Assembly: GCF_000002985.6 (NCBI RefSeq)
Contig: NC_003283.11
Location: 5,394,001-5,458,000, forward strand
Reading direction: 5' to 3'
Length of the DNA: 64,000 nucleotides
From: Caenorhabditis elegans
Lineage: Eukaryota; Nematoda; Chromadorea; Rhabditida; Rhabditidae
The translations under genes and the position numbers were made by a program. Within the stretch, counting starts at the first letter, position 1, and each line of letters begins with the position of its first letter. A model generated the notes under the pieces. The model saw nothing but the letters and a program-made list of their open reading frames with translations. It was not told the DNA's origin and did no database searches. Below are positions 47,991-62,400 of this stretch, one piece after another.

Positions 47991-50898
47991 TACAAAGTCA
48001 ACGTTTACTGAAAATTGGTCCTACAGTCAGATGCCTAGGACGCCTGTGCTCCAAATTCTAATTTTTTTAAAAATTTCTGGACAATTTCATTTTTGGTTTC
48101 ATATTTTCTTAAAGACGAAACTCAAAAATCCACAATTCCTATAACCAATCCAACTCAAGCTCACCTTTTTTCTTCACAAAAAATCATTCTTAGAACAACA
48201 CAATTTTTGAACGGAACAAGAGAACAAACGGCCTGCCAGGAGGCATTAGAAGAAGTCGTCTCCTTGTATAGTGCACATGGAGCCTACGGGAACAACTTCC
48301 GGCGTCTACCACATACTTACAGCGGCAATTGTCAAGAAGGCATCATTTTTAGAAATGCCGAGAATGTGCACACGACCTGCTGCTCCATTTTTGTTTTCTT
48401 TTTGTCTTCGAGTTTTGTTTACGCGTGTGTCATGAACCCTACTTCAAATGTAATAGTTTAGAGTTTTTTTTGGGCACGAGAGAATTGACACAATTTTTCG
48501 CGTCCCCATTCTTCTCGCGCCCCTCTCTCCATTTTTGTGCCATTCCTTGTTGCTTGACAATTGTACGAAGTGTTAAGATAAAGACGTCAATCGCCATCTG
48601 AATGATTATCCCAAGGGAATGATGCTAATTTTTCAAAATCAGGCGGCGGTTATTTTCAAGTGGCCTGCGGCGCGCGAGAGCTAGCTTGAGCCAGGGGCAT
48701 ATTTTGTTTTTACGCAGTTGACTTGAAGCATCTCTCTCGCTTTTTGCTGGTACAACAACTTCTCAATTTCAATATTTCCATATTTCCGCACACTTGAAAC
48801 TTGAAACAGATATTTGTGGCGTTGAGCTTTTTTCAAATAAAAATTGAAAATTCTCACTAGCCGGAAATAGATTTTAAAAGTAATATTATGATAATTTTTT
48901 GCACCTTAGGAACGGTTGTTAATAATTTTTCCACTGGCCTACTCCACTTTTAGGTTAAAGTTTTGCTGTTGTGATATTATTATTTTTCAATATCTTGATA
49001 GATTTTGAAAAAAAACAACATTTCGAAAATCTAGCTCAACGATAATTTTTATTTTCAAAACAAGTGTGCCTGAGCAATAAAAAGTTGGAAAAAAAAAATT
49101 AGCTAATGGATTTTCAAATTTCAAAAAACAAAACTCACACAATTTCCAGGTTTCAATTTTTTTTCTTTTTCTCTTGAAGAAAGTTACTTCAAAAACTGGT
49201 GTGCTCCTTCTCGTGACCTTCTAATTCTCTTCTGCCTCAATTACTAATTCTTATCTTGAGAGACCTTTTTTACCCAGTGTTTTTCGAGAAGATTAGCAAT
49301 AAAATACACATTTTTCTCTGAAATTTAATAAAATTGAAAGTAAAAAATTACCGTATATATATATAGTTGCATAATATTTTTCGGACGCCTATTTTGAAAG
49401 TTCTGATTGTGAGCCGAATTGTATCAAAAATGGAGTACCGCCTGTGGAGATTTTTCAAAATTTTCAGTTAACAGACACAGCTTTGAAAAATGCAAAATTT
49501 TCCAATAAAGGTTTTTTTTAACAAATTCGAGCATTTCTCGAATCTCCAGAATGCTAATATAAAATTTTGAACGGATTTGAAAAATAAAACTCGTAGAAAT
49601 GATTTTTCTTGACTTTCAAAGATAGGTAAAAACTGATAGTGGCTTTCACTACTTTTTGACAGAAAGTAATTTAAAACATTTTAAAAAATTTTGAAAAGTT
49701 TTACTGTGATATGAGCGGTTTTTAACAATTTCCCCATTTTCGATACTTTCCCAATTATACTGAATTCACAAAAAAAATTCGACATAATTCGATTTTGATG
49801 GGATTTTTCTTTAAATTTCAAAATATTTTCCATATACTAATCTGCTCGAAAACCAATCGAACTTCCCACGAACACCGATCCTCCTGTCACATTTCAACTT
49901 GGAATGTGTCAAAATAGTACCTTATTGCAAGTCTCTCACCCTCACTCTTCCCCATTTAGCTCTTCCACCCATCGCCATCTTGTCATTGACAAAGTCAAAT
50001 TACTCTCTCTTTTGCTGACTCCTCTCGCTAATCTAGGTTACATGATGGGTTCGAAGACACCCTCTAGATTAGCGAATTTTCATTCATTACCATCTTACAT
50101 CACCCAACTTGCGTTTTCACCAATTTTTCAATGTAAACCATTGGGAAAAAAATCGTCGGAAAGGCTCAAACGCTTCTCCTCAATTAACTATTTCTTTGAC
50201 ATGATAATTTATATGTTGAGCCCATCGTGCCAAGACCATGTGGAAGAGGAGAAAAGAGGAGGGAAAATGGTTAGCAGATGTTCCTGTTTCAAAACTGGAT
50301 TCTAGTTGCTTTGTACTGAAAAATAATGATGATTTTTTTGATTCTGGAATTTTGGAAAATTTTAACACCCCTTTTGTTACACTGTGGCAGCGTTTTTCTC
50401 AGTTGCTTTTGGTTTTATCAAAATAGTGTTAACAGTAAAAATGCGTATCAAATATGCCTAATAAGAAACGTCAACGAACACCCGTTTCCGTGACCCTAGA
50501 TCTCGAACCTTCAGACTTTAATCTTAAAACCATTTTCTAAATTCCCTAAGATATGTAAGGTACTTTTCAAAGGCCCAAAACATTTGAGGTCAATCCGAAA
50601 AAAAACCGAATGGCTCCGACAAGTTTTAAAACTTTTGAGGCCAGATATTGATGCGGCCAGATGTGAATGTCAGATCTTTTCAACTTGAACATGTCAATTT
50701 TAAACATTCAACTTTACTTTTTCCGGAACATTTTCCCCTTTTCATATGTTTTTTTGATTGCAACTTTCTTGTAAATGTTAAAATATTTAGGATGAATCTA
50801 CAAAACTGCTCCAACCTTTACAGTGACAATTTTTTTTATTTTTTTTTCATAAGTAGTTTTCACCATAATAATTTGTTGAAAAATCGAAAAAAAAAAAC

Positions 50899-50962
50899 TA
50901 CAGTACCTTCAAAGGCGTATGCTCATTTGCTTTCAACAAAAATATGTCGTGTCGAGACCCAG
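50899..50962. repeat. Solo arm of the GGTCTCGACA-type element
   Basis: CTACAGTACCTTCAAAGGCG followed by TTTCAACAAAAATATGTCGT and GTCGAGACCC matches the right arm of the element at 45951-46230. No opposing arm is found nearby, so this is a truncated copy. Confidence 0.6.
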
Positions 50963-52153
50963 TTTTGAACACAATTGGTAAAATTTTGCTCTGTTTTGGA
51001 ATATTGTTCACAATTGAGCTGTGAATTCTTAAGTTGTTCAAGGTGGTATTCACAATCCTAGGCGCATTTTTTTCTGATGCTGACACTGCGCTAAGCATTA
51101 TCAGTTACAATTCGAACATCACAAAAAAGAACGAAAACATGAAAAACGTTGTTCATGTCTCAAACTTTTTTAAGGAGAGCGCTTTTTATCCTATCGTCTT
51201 TCAGAGAAGACAGAAAAGACAAAAAGTAAAATGGGGAGAGGAATTTTCGAAAAAGTAGAAGATATAAACATCGAGAGATGCCTATCGTCAGCCAGAATAA
51301 AGTGAGGACCCCCTCACTCTCCAGGCATGGCTCAAATTCCCATATCCACATCTTTTCGGCTCCCTTTTTCTGCTTCTTCACCAGCCACACAGCAACATCA
51401 CCATCATCTACTTTTACTTTCTTCTCTTATTTCGATCCATTTTTTATCCGAATAAGAAGGAGAAGAAAAAGACCGATCAGTCTGTGCAGTAGGGAAAAAA
51501 GGAGAGTCTGAAAAGATGACTGGAGATGGCTCGAGTTCAGTTGAAAGGCGAAAGAGTTGGTCCCTCCGGAAAATGAAGGACTAGGTGGAAGAAGAAGATG
51601 CCCCATAAACGCATCGACTTCTCTCTCTCTCTCCCTCTATTCAAATTTGGTTTGTGTTTGAATTTATCTTTTTTCTCTCGCTTCTTTTTTTCATGCCCTG
51701 CCCCCAAATGCACTCAAAACGAAAAAATGATCTTGAAACTCCTCTTTTTAATTATCCAAAACATTTTCTGAAAAAATTCCAGATTTTCTTAGAATCTATC
51801 TCACAATTTATAGTAGAAACTTCAGCGTACTGTAATTTTAGATCACTTACTCAGTATGTTTGGCAAAAAGTATTAGTATTGTACCCCATCGTTCAAATTT
51901 TTCAGCTCATATCTCAGTTGTCGTTTGTTCTATGCTAAAACTTCCAACTAAGAAACTGTTAAATATTTATTTATTATCGTTTTGTAGTTGACGAGATATA
52001 GTTTTTCAAAGAAAAGTAGTCTTAAATTTTTTGTATAGGTTTAATTTCAAGCTTACCCTTCTTGTTTTATTTCTGGTTTTTTCCTTCACAATTCATTTTT
52101 CGAACTTTTCCTTTACCAGAATCAATAAACAATTTACAGTATATGGCTACCGG

Positions 52154-54653
52154 ATGAATATGCTCAGATTGCTGATTCCTTTCGGCTCATTATTTCTAGT
52201 CGTTCGCCCATTCCTACTATCCAGTGACGACGAGCCTAAAAGATGCTATGAACTCGAATTGGAAAACTGCTTTCGGGAAGCATTTTTGGTATGGTTTTTT
52301 TGGGAAAATAGTGTATGGTCCGCCATGTTGTAATGAAATCAAAAAAACGACAAATAAACTATGTATTTTTCATCGAAAAATGCAAGGAAAATGGCCGAAG
52401 AAGCAGCCGTAAAAGTTGAAAAACCCTAATATTCTCTTTTTCGCGGCGAGACCCATCTGATGCCAAAATCTTGTGAAATTATGATAAGAGAAAATCTAAA
52501 ACGCTATTTATATTCAAATCTAGATTTTAAAATGTTTCATGGTGGCAGTATTAAAATATGTATAATCTCAAATGCTCCTGAATCTTTACTTATCCTATCA
52601 AAAGTCCATGTTTCTTCAATTCAAAAAACTTTCATTCTCCACAGGAATTTCTATCATCTCAATTTATGCAATTCAATCGGAGTGTCCGGAAAGTTAGTTT
52701 GGTCATAGTCAACTGTTCTATACCTCTTAATGTTTCCCTAATGCTACCTTCCCTTTTCTATAAAAATTATTTTAAAAAAAATTGAAAGGCTGCATCCATA
52801 AACCGCCCACGATCAAAAGATGCAAAAAGAATCTCTATGCAAATTCCGTGTGGAGTTTGGAGTTGAGAAGAACGAATAGACAAAGAGATAAAAGTTTAAA
52901 TTTGCTAATAAATTTGGACTGTAAATTGAAAATTCATGTTACCTGTTGTGTTGGTGCACCTTTTTAACTTTGAGATTATTTCTTTAAAATTTAAAATTTC
53001 AAAATTTCAGTCAGCAATTCATCCACCAATCTTTCACAAACGTGATGTACCTGTCTTTCACAACGAAACAACTGTAACGCCAGAACGACCCATTGAAAAG
53101 AAAAAACGTGAGCTACTCCTAAACTCTCTGAATTCAATTTTCAAATTTCAAATTTCCAGGTGTACGACAAATACAAATTTGTCACGATGTACGAAAATTC
53201 TCGTCGTGCTTTATTCGTCCCGGATGCTCTGATCAACAAGCCGCAAATGTGAGTGATTTGAAACACATGTCTCTTCATGAAAATATCAAAAACCACTTTA
53301 CAGATCGCTTCGGTTCAATACCATATGGTTTTTGGAAAGAAATTACCAATGCATGTATTTCTAGCCTATCGAGGTTATGGAAGAGAGGTAGGTATAAAAT
53401 AATGGGTGATTATCGTAGAAAGGTATTTTACGGGTTCTTTTCGCGCCTCTGGAAATGGCAAAATTAAAAAAGCCAAAGAGCAAAAATATAAAAGAAGTTG
53501 AATATCCTTAGAAGCTGTTGCCGAAAACTGAAAGCTTCGGAAACTGACAACTGCTGGTAGCCAAAATTTCGACAACTTTTCGGTAACCGGCAACGAAGCT
53601 GCGATATTTTTCCGACTGTTAAACATTAGTTTTTGTTATATTTATATTTTCGAGTGTTTTCGAAATATACTATTTTTCTTTAAGGTGAGATGTTACGCGT
53701 TCTGGATGCGTTTTTCAGAAAAAACAATTAATTTTCAATTGATCATCAGCTTCCAAAAATGTCGAATAATATCACGGCACTTGCTGAAGTTCGAACCATA
53801 AATTTTTTGGCAACCAACAGGTGTATTTCCCAAAGTTACGTTTTTTGACCCAGAACATTTTGTGACCACCCCCATTACTATTAACGATTTCAAGTCTTTT
53901 ACTTTTGCAGCTCTGTGATCAACAATGTTATGGAAACAACTTGGCAAAATGCAAAAACAAAATGAGCCAAGACGAACAACAAGAAGAGCAAGGATACATC
54001 CTCGAATTATCCTCAATCATTGGTCATATTGCTCCTGATCGAGACGTCACAGTTGCATGCAATAGATTCAATAAAATTCTTATAAATGTAGGTGGTCTTG
54101 TTAATATCGCATAAGAGTTAATGAGATTTTATTTTTTGAAAACTACAGTTTTTTTCAATATTTTTAACATGTCAAGTTTTAGTAATAGGTAGCTGTACCC
54201 TAAAACGCGTTGAGTTTGTTAAAAAATAGTCATGTTCAATTATAATTCCACAACTTCATTACATTAAAAATTATAAATTTTTTCACAAAGCGGAAACTTT
54301 GAATTTACAATCAACTTTATTTCAGTTAATGCGGTTACGAAAAACACACTGTGGAGATATGGCAAGGTGTACATGTACAGACAGCACCGTTCAACAGGTA
54401 TCGATTTTTAAAAAAAATATTATTTCATTAAAATATAATATAACAAAAAAAAATAGAAAAACAAACATTTTTCGGTCCAACTAGAAAAATATATAACATA
54501 ACATTACAGGGTGTCGATGGCTGTAATTCTGGCTGTGAACACCTGCTGCATCTGGATCTGGATCAACTGGCCACTAGTTCCAAAAATCATTCATTTTCTT
54601 TCTTTCTATGCAACCTCCTACTGTATCTTTCCTATGTGTTCATTGTGATTTAG
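52154..54653 (+). CDS. Secreted Cys-rich protein, possibly GPI-anchored
   Basis: Seven exons (52154-52288, 52645-52692, 53011-53107, 53160-53248, 53911-54087, 54326-54397, 54510-54653) join in frame to 253 residues. The start MNMLRLLIPFGSLFLVVRPF is a clear signal peptide. The mature part has a CYELELENCF pair, then a Cys-rich block: ICHDVRKFSSCFIRPGC, LCDQQCYGNNLAKC, VACNRF and HCGDMARCTCT with CNSGC. NRS, NET and NHS are glycosylation sequons. The protein ends in a hydrophobic run (SFFLCNLLLYLSYVFIVI) with no charged tail, as expected for a GPI-anchor signal or a tail anchor. The Cys pattern is vaguely reminiscent of GDNF-receptor/GAS1 domains, but I cannot assign a family. The upstream acceptor TTTACCAG at about 52119 could join an earlier untranslated exon. 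Confidence 0.72.
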
Positions 54654-55428
54654 AGTGTTATTTAGTTGACGGGTAAACAAATGTGAATTCAATTTCATCT
54701 AGCTCATTAAAATTCAAGGATCTTTTTTCTTTTATAAAATTTTTTTAATTTTTTAATTTTATTTGGAATATGATTTTGCAGAGCCTCTTATCAAATTTTC
54801 AGATGAAAAAGAAAAGAAAAGAAAATTGACTTCAAAATACAGGGGTAGGCGGCAATTCCCGTTCGGAATATTTGGCAACTTTAGCAAATCAGAAAATTGC
54901 CAGTTTGCCGGATTTTTCAAAAATATGAAAAAGGTCAATTGTAAAAATTTGCCGATATTTTTTGAAGAGGTTTTGAAACGCAAAAACACTTTTATATTTA
55001 GTTTTGCTAAATTTTCTTAATGTGTTCGTTAATTCCAAAAAAATGTGAAGATCGTTTTGATTCCGAAATTTGAAAATTTAAACCCCAAAAATTCGAAAAC
55101 TCCACAAAGTTCCAATTTTGCAAAAAAATTGAAAACCGGCCAGACATTGCCGTTTGCCAAAAAAAAAAAATATTTTTTAAATATCCACAAAAAATGTAAG
55201 CTATAACTGGCTCTAGGTACATAAAAAATTTCAGTTTAAAATCTTTGCGCAATGCTTTCAAAGAATATAATTTTTAATATCAGGAATGTATTTTTATTTG
55301 AACACAAAAAACATACAACGTAAACAATTGGCCAACAACTTGTTGAAAAATTCAAAAAAGTGAAATTCAATCACGGGTGTCAGAGGTCTGATTATGAGAG
55401 TTAAAATTTTGAAATTAATTGTACAATT
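54654..55428. other. Intergenic region between convergent genes
   Basis: AT-rich DNA holding the 3' ends of the Cys-rich gene and glc-3. Words such as GGCAATTCCCGTTCGG, GGCAACTT and AATTGCCAGTTTGCCGG belong to a dispersed C. elegans repeat. I see no gene. Confidence 0.5.
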
Positions 55429-58400
55429 TCATTTGGCTTCCGGTGCGTGATATTGTGAATACTTGGTCCAGTAGACAAAGTTGAAACATACGAAGAGAGT
55501 AGGAAATAGGACTCCTGAAAAAAAAATTAACTTTCGTTCTAGAAACCTCCAGAAAAAACGCTCACTTGATATTAAATCCGCCCTTTTCGCGTTATCATCA
55601 ACATTTAATCGATTTCGAATCCATCTAATTAGTCGAATATTTCGAAAGTTAGTCCACCAAACAAATCGGCGATTTTTGTGCTTGGCGTCAAAAATGATGA
55701 GCTCCGCGGCCTCATCATTGTTGTGATTGATATGCCCATTTACTCTACTTACAGTTTTTCCATTTCCAGACTGTCGAATCCAAACATCTGGAGCCTGAGC
55801 CAACCCCATTTCCACTTCCTAAGCTCAATTGAACATTTCACAAAAAATGAAAGGGAAATTACCTCGGGATGCTCTGGAAACTGAGCTACCACTGTGTTCG
55901 GAATAATCAGTGCCTGTTTTGTTTCGATCAATAGTGAATTTCGACTTGAGCAGTTTTTATTTCCTGTAACATTAAAATTAGCTAGAATCATTTAAAAAAA
56001 ATCAACTAACGTTTATAAAAACTCCTCGACGATATGTAAGTTACCCATGCAAATTCTAATAAAGCACCAAAAATAAAAGTAAGGCAGGCGCCAATCCAAA
56101 CATCGATCGCTTTTGTGTATGAGACCGGTGGAAGTTTGGCGTTGATTCCGGAGGCCTGAAAAGTAGGAAAATTGTTGGGGGTTTACTAAATAAAGAAAAC
56201 AATCAATCTGTTTTTCATAGATCCTTAAAGATTTTTCAATGAGTACATCTGAAAAACGAGAAGTTCTAGCAAAACACTTTTAATAGTCAAAATATTGTCC
56301 ATATAGTTGTCTACATATTAAAAGTTGAGAAAACTTTATTTACTCCACTATGAGAAAGTTGAAACAGCGGACATCTCGCGAGTTCAATTTTGACGTTTTT
56401 TGAAACGCCTTTTACTAAAACTCGCTTTTCAAAATTAAACGGTCCAGGTATAATTATTCTCATGAGGTGTTTTGTATTTAAGTTAATAGCTTCTAACAAT
56501 CTTTATTCACATAAATTTTATTTACCTGTGTGGTCATTGTGAGTAGAGTAGTTACTCCCAAAGTGACTCGTGCGGGGACAGCACCTCTGTCTAGCCAAAA
56601 CGATACCCATGAGACGATCACTAACATTGTTGATGGAATATATAATTGAAGAAGATAATAACTGAACTGTCGTCTCAGTTCCAAGACTGTTCGTAGACAG
56701 GAGTAAGTTCCTGTATTTGTTTTACTCGTACATAAAGTTGTATCAACCTGAAAATCAAGAAACTACATAAGATAACCTTTTTCTAATTTTAAAACTGCTT
56801 ACATTATTAAGTTCAAAACTTGGAAGTGAAGAATGCAGTCCTTTCTTCAATTGAACTGGATCAGTCTTCTTCCATCGATACTCGATATCATTTTCAGTAT
56901 ATGCGTAAGAGGCAAGATCAATCAGACACGTTTGAACATCCATTGGATAGTATTGTAAATGCATCGGACATGACAAAACCATCGAAATTCGAACCGAGTA
57001 AAGAATTCGACCGTCTCTATGAATTCGAATTAGCACATTCGGCTTGTCGATGTCGTGTTTGTGAGCTTGTTTTTCGTTCTGAATTAGGTACATAGATGTG
57101 GAAATGAATCAGAAAACCGTATTGAACATTGAAGACTAAGCTCTAGTTTTAGATCTGGAATGTGTGGCGCATTTTTGCCACATTTAAAATTTCCCTTTTT
57201 TATGTTTTGTCTAATTTTTTTTTTGAAAATTAAATTAAATATGTATCGAAAAATCTTCCCACTTTCTGAAAATTACTCTACTTCCGTTCAAAAATTTTGA
57301 AAAAATGGCTCAAAATCTGACTCAAACTTGCAATGTGATTGGTGAAAAAGTTTTCGAGCGTCTTCTCAAAACTTTCAATTGAAAGTAAAGGTACTTCCAA
57401 AAAGAAAAATTATTTCTCTAGTTTTTAATATTTAAATTTCCAAATAAAACTTTGACATAGGGATGAGAGAAAGAAAATTGAAAAATGTGCCCTCTGTTTT
57501 GGTTAACAAAAATTTTTTAAAAATTTGCTAAATTTACTTTAAAAATATCAACAAAAAAAAAAAGTTAGAACAAATAATTTTGGACATACCTGGAAAAAAC
57601 TATCTGGCATCCAAATCTGCTGTCCTGCAGTCAAAATCAAGAAATCTGGCGTCGAATCGCCTGGAAACCCGTAAGCCAGCCGTCCGTCAACCCATTCCTC
57701 TCGGAAAGTCAATTGAACACTGTACTCCATATTCACATCGTCTATTTTCGAAATACTAGAAAAAATAAACTCATTAGCTAAATACTGTGGCGTCATCCGA
57801 CTGACCTTCTAATCAGCATGTTCACATAAACAATGACTGCTCCGTGAGTTCCAGGAATTGTTAGGTTAATACCAGGCGGACGTACTCTCCAGTCATATCC
57901 TTTTCCGAGCAGTTTCTTGATAATTTCGGTATCCGAGGAAGCATCGCAATTTCTGAAACAAAAAACTCTCAAATTCAAAGAAGCATTTTTTTGCTTTTAA
58001 GAGTTCCACTTCCGGGAACATTTAAAACAAAGAATCGCAGTTGAATTTCTAGTGTCTCAAATTGCCAGATTCAATTCTAAAAACTTTTTTTTAGTACACT
58101 GATCATCTTTTATTCAATTGAAAAACGAGAAGTTCTTCTGGATTTTTGAACTATCGCCGAAAGTCGTGATTTTGTGAGTTTTTGCAGAAATAGCAAAGAA
58201 ATATGATTCTCAAAACTAATTAGGCCTAAAAAGAGAAAATAGAATAATTCGTCATAATTCTAGGAACCTAATTCTGCTTTGACATTTAGATAGTATCACA
58301 GAATATTGTAGTTTTGCACAAATTTTAAAGTTGGTTTTCTAGGTAGGTAGGTAGGCCTGAGTCGGTCCTATAACCGACTACAAACATTTAGCGACAGAGG

Positions 58401-59428
58401 AAAAATTTTAACTAGAAAAAGTAAATATGAATTTTTTTCAGTAATTTTTTTTTCAACTTTAGAGGTCCATAAATGCTTTAAATACAGATTTTTAAAAACT
58501 TTTGATAATTTTTTGAATATTTAAAGGTAGGTAATTATTCTGGAAGCTTGAAATTTTTGATCAAGTTGGGTGAAAAAAATTCATTTTTTTTTTTTAGTTT
58601 TTTTTTCTCGAAAAAAATGCGAATTTCCAAAAATATTCCAGAATTGTTAACTACCTCTCAACACCCTATTTTGCTCACTGAGCCATTATATCGCAATTGA
58701 AAAACAAAATCAATCACTTTTAAAACCATATGTACAACTAATGACATTTGTTTTGTTATTTTTAGCGTCTCAGGAAAATAAGCGTACCTACTATCACTTA
58801 TTAAAAAGTTAAAAACACTGGAATTCTATTAAAAGTTTCCAAAACAAAAAAAAAAGAAAATGAGATCACAACAAAAAGTAAAACAAAAACATTGAAAAGC
58901 TAGATGTGATCTCTGTATTAGTCAGGCGGCTTCGAACTGATTGGTTAACTTATGTAGGTACCGTATTTCCTCTATTAGTATTGCACCGGGCTACTCCACT
59001 TTGAAAGACGATATTTTGGCACATTTCGTAAATATAAAAAATAATCGACTGGAAATTTATAGAAAAAGAAATAATAAATATTTTGTCAATTAAGACCCTT
59101 TGAATAGAAGAAATGACAACTGAGATATTACATAAACTGCCAAAATTGAACAATAGGGGGTGCAAAACAAAAACACCTAAATTTCGAAATTCGCCGCAAA
59201 CCCCTAGGTCAAGATTAATAGATAAAGTACGGCAATATCTTAAAACGTTGACCCTGGTTATGATTGCGGAACAGAGATTCCAGGAGCATTTAAACAATCA
59301 TTATTTTGTGAATTATTGAAACAAAAAAAACAACACAGAGAGACACATTCAATAAACTTATCAACTCACCCTCCAACTATCCAAAATGCAACAATAAGCA
59401 GAATATTGAGAAGTGAACGGAGACTCAT
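55429..59428 (-). CDS. glc-3: Glutamate-gated chloride channel alpha subunit
   Basis: Nine minus-strand exons (59428-59370, 57952-57806, 57755-57590, 57078-56803, 56747-56526, 56155-56011, 55963-55863, 55818-55566, 55514-55429) give 484 residues. After a signal peptide come ligand-binding-domain words typical of GluCl ([29 protein letters not shown]). The Cys-loop spans C161-C175 and a second GluCl-type disulphide C222-C233. M1 is about 246-268 and M2 is [17 protein letters not shown] (274-290), with the Pro-Ala selectivity turn of anion channels. M4 ends [17 protein letters not shown]. The family mediates inhibitory glutamate signalling and is the ivermectin target class. Intron 55515-55565 (51 nt) is stop-free and in frame; its removal gives the conserved ISRVLFP. 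A similar short segment after GNGKT could be another optional intron. The first intron is 1.4 kb. glc-3 (ZC317.3) is my identification. Confidence 0.93.
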
Positions 59429-62400
59429 CAAGTATTAACCGAAAACGCGAAAATCCGAGAGAATGATGATGTGACCTCCAGAGACGGCGGCGGCAGAATA
59501 TATTCAGAAGCAGAAGCGGCAAGAAGTATTAATTTGATGCGCACAGTGTGTCGAGTAGTACGAAAGAAAGTCATAACAAGGCTAATGAGCCATTAGGAGT
59601 CGTTGAATCGAGCCGCTTGTGTGAGAAATGAAGAAGACGGATGGATAGACGAAGGATTTACAGATTCCATACGCTCGTCTCCGTTTTCCTTCTTTTTTCT
59701 TCTATCAATTAGACACTGAAAGATTTTAAGCTTATTTAGAAGAAATCTGTGTTACAACACTTTGAGACTTTTAAAAAAGAAGAGATCATGAAACAAGAAG
59801 AAAAAACTTTCCGAAAATGAGAAAAGTGGTGGTAAAAAGAGGGAAAAAGGAAGACAATGATGCGTGAGAACGAAAGAGAGAAGAGGTTTCTTTAAGTTTT
59901 TTTTTTGGTTTTCCCGTCACCAAATTGCTCTCGTTTTAAATGAGTGAAGGAGTGTGGGGACACGGGCAGTCTGTTATATATGAGTTGAAAAACTGCTGGG
60001 ATACATGGGTGAGTCGATTTTTTACTTCAAATTTCAGTGAAAATTCAACCAAATATAATGTACTTTAAAATTGTTTATGCTAGCAATTTTCGTCCGAACT
60101 ATGCTTGTTCAACAGAAGCTTTTTAAAAGTGTATTTTTTTAGCCGTAAAAGTAATTTTTCAGTTCCAACAGCCTTTGATTAAATTTTCGAATACTGAACT
60201 AAAAATCGAATCTTGATCTATAAAAAACCAGCATTTCATTCATATTGGAGTCTGTTGCAGCACGGTTTGTGGGAAATTTCAGTTTTCAGTTGTAAGCGTA
60301 ATTTCAAAGTGCTTTTTGAACCTAAGAATGGGGCGGGATTCATCTGACGACGCCGACAAAAGAGCCCGGTTTCTTTTCCAAAATTTCAGTTGAAAAAATT
60401 TTCCGGGGAAATAAATTTGAAATTCGGAAAAAAAAACTTGTTTCAAAATCTATCAGAAAGTCAAAAATTCACTGCGAAAATTTACAACTTTACCAAAAAA
60501 CTGTAAAGAATTATTTAATTTTTCAAAAAAATTTTTAAGCATTTTTCCATATTTGAAAAATCAAATCAGAACGGAATCAGTCTGAGTTATTTTTGAATTT
60601 CCGCAAAAATTAATGATCTAGTTAAGACGCTTTCAAAAATTTTGGAAAACTCTCCGCCTAAATTTATGGAAGTATCTTGAAAATTATACAAATTTACTTT
60701 TGTATAAACTTTTTTGGCGGTAAAAAGGTCTAAAAATTTGACCAAAGATGTTTCAAAAATACTATATTCAGAGAAAAAACGCCAAATTTAGCCGAAAAAA
60801 TTGCGCGGGAATTGAAAACTGATACAGATGCTCCTAGAACTTTTTTCAAAAATTATAATGAGTTTTTTTTAACTCTCTGAAATTTTCAAAGTTATATTTG
60901 GCATACTAAAACTGTTGGGTTATTTTTGGTAGAAAATCTACAGGCTCCTTACATGAAAAACTTCAAAAATAAAATTGCTAGTTTTTTGTTCGTCATGTTT
61001 TCAAAGCACATCTCAAAAATCATTGAAATAAGGCAATCTGAGTTTCACGAAATCATTGAAACCTGATTTTTCTTGAGATTTGGCTTTCGAACTGACTTTT
61101 TCTCGTTTTCGTGTGAAATGCCACTTGATCAAATTTTGAAACGCATCCTTTAACATTGAAAAGTGTATGACTTTGAGCTTTTCTTTTGTCATGAATTGAG
61201 TTAAGGAGAAAACGAAACGGAGTAAAAACGAAAAAAAAACGACTTTGACAAGAATTAAGGTCGAAAAAAAAGGGAAAAACGTATTGTGGTTGGAAAAAAC
61301 AAGGAAGCTTTAGAGACGAACACAAGGATGAATAGGATCAGGGGAAAAATAAACGGGAGGGCTTTCACGATCAATAACTGGGATTTTGGGGGATAAATTT
61401 TAGAAGGTCTGGCGATTTTTCTGGGGAATTTTGAAAACATGGGAAGAATTTGAGAAAATATACAGGGTAGACTCAAGTCCAAAAAAATTTGTTGTAATTT
61501 TTGTGGCCAAAAAAAATCTTGAATGTTAAGATTTTTTTTTGATTAGAAAGACAACTTTAGATTTTGATAAACATTGAGCGTAGTTCAAAAAATTCTTAGC
61601 AATTGCCAAATTGCCGAACGGCAATTTGCTGCCTACCTCCAACTGTGAACCATAGTGTAGGATTTACGTGCACGTCAACCCCACCCTTCTTTTTTAAATC
61701 AAAACAATTTACTTGGAAAAACAGAAAGATGACATCAACAAATTAACTATCAATTTCTTCCAAGTGCAAAGCTCAAGGGGAAAAATCTATAGAAAAGTCC
61801 GAGTGGTGGAACGGAAGCACCTCCGTAAATCGAATTTGTGCATTTTTCGTGTTGCACTTTTTCTTCTTTTGCACGTGAAGAATCGTGTATGTTCGAGGTG
61901 AATTATATTATTTAATACTTTTGGAAACATCAAATCATATGAGTTAGTTAAAACAAGTTGCCGTAATAATTTTTCGATATTTTTTGATCTAGACATTAGG
62001 GCGCACTTTTCGTAACTTTTTTCCTGAAATTTTTGAAATTTTGGCTAAACTTCTTGATTTGGTAAAACACTTGGGAAAAAAATTTGGTAGAACCAAAAAG
62101 AAATTTGACCATGTAACATTTTTCTAGTTTTATATAAACTTTGAAAATTAGTCTTATTATATGTAATTAAGACACTGAACATATAGGCGTTTCTCGGGGC
62201 GCGGCTGTCGCCTGCCTCGCCTCCACTCATGCCTCGCCTTCCCGCCTGGTGGTACTTCCAACGAGAACCGATCTGAAAAGGCGAATTAGAAAATTCTTTT
62301 TAAATTTTGATTTTTGAAATTAAACTTTAAATTATTAATCCACACTAAAATTAAAACGTTCACCGGAAAGGGCCCGAAGGAGGCGATGGAAAAGTCACTT

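Larger units (their letters stand above)
46871..52153. other. Large intergenic region with repeats
   Basis: No protein gene is supported. An inverted-repeat element lies at 47793-47990 and a half-copy of the GGTCTCGACA family at about 50899-50962. A GC-richer stretch at 48.2-48.7 kb contains a 122-codon plus-strand frame without splice context or recognisable domain. CT/GA-biased DNA at about 51.28-51.62 kb, including a (CT)n run at 51618-51635, is probably promoter DNA for the gene starting at 52154. Confidence 0.5.
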
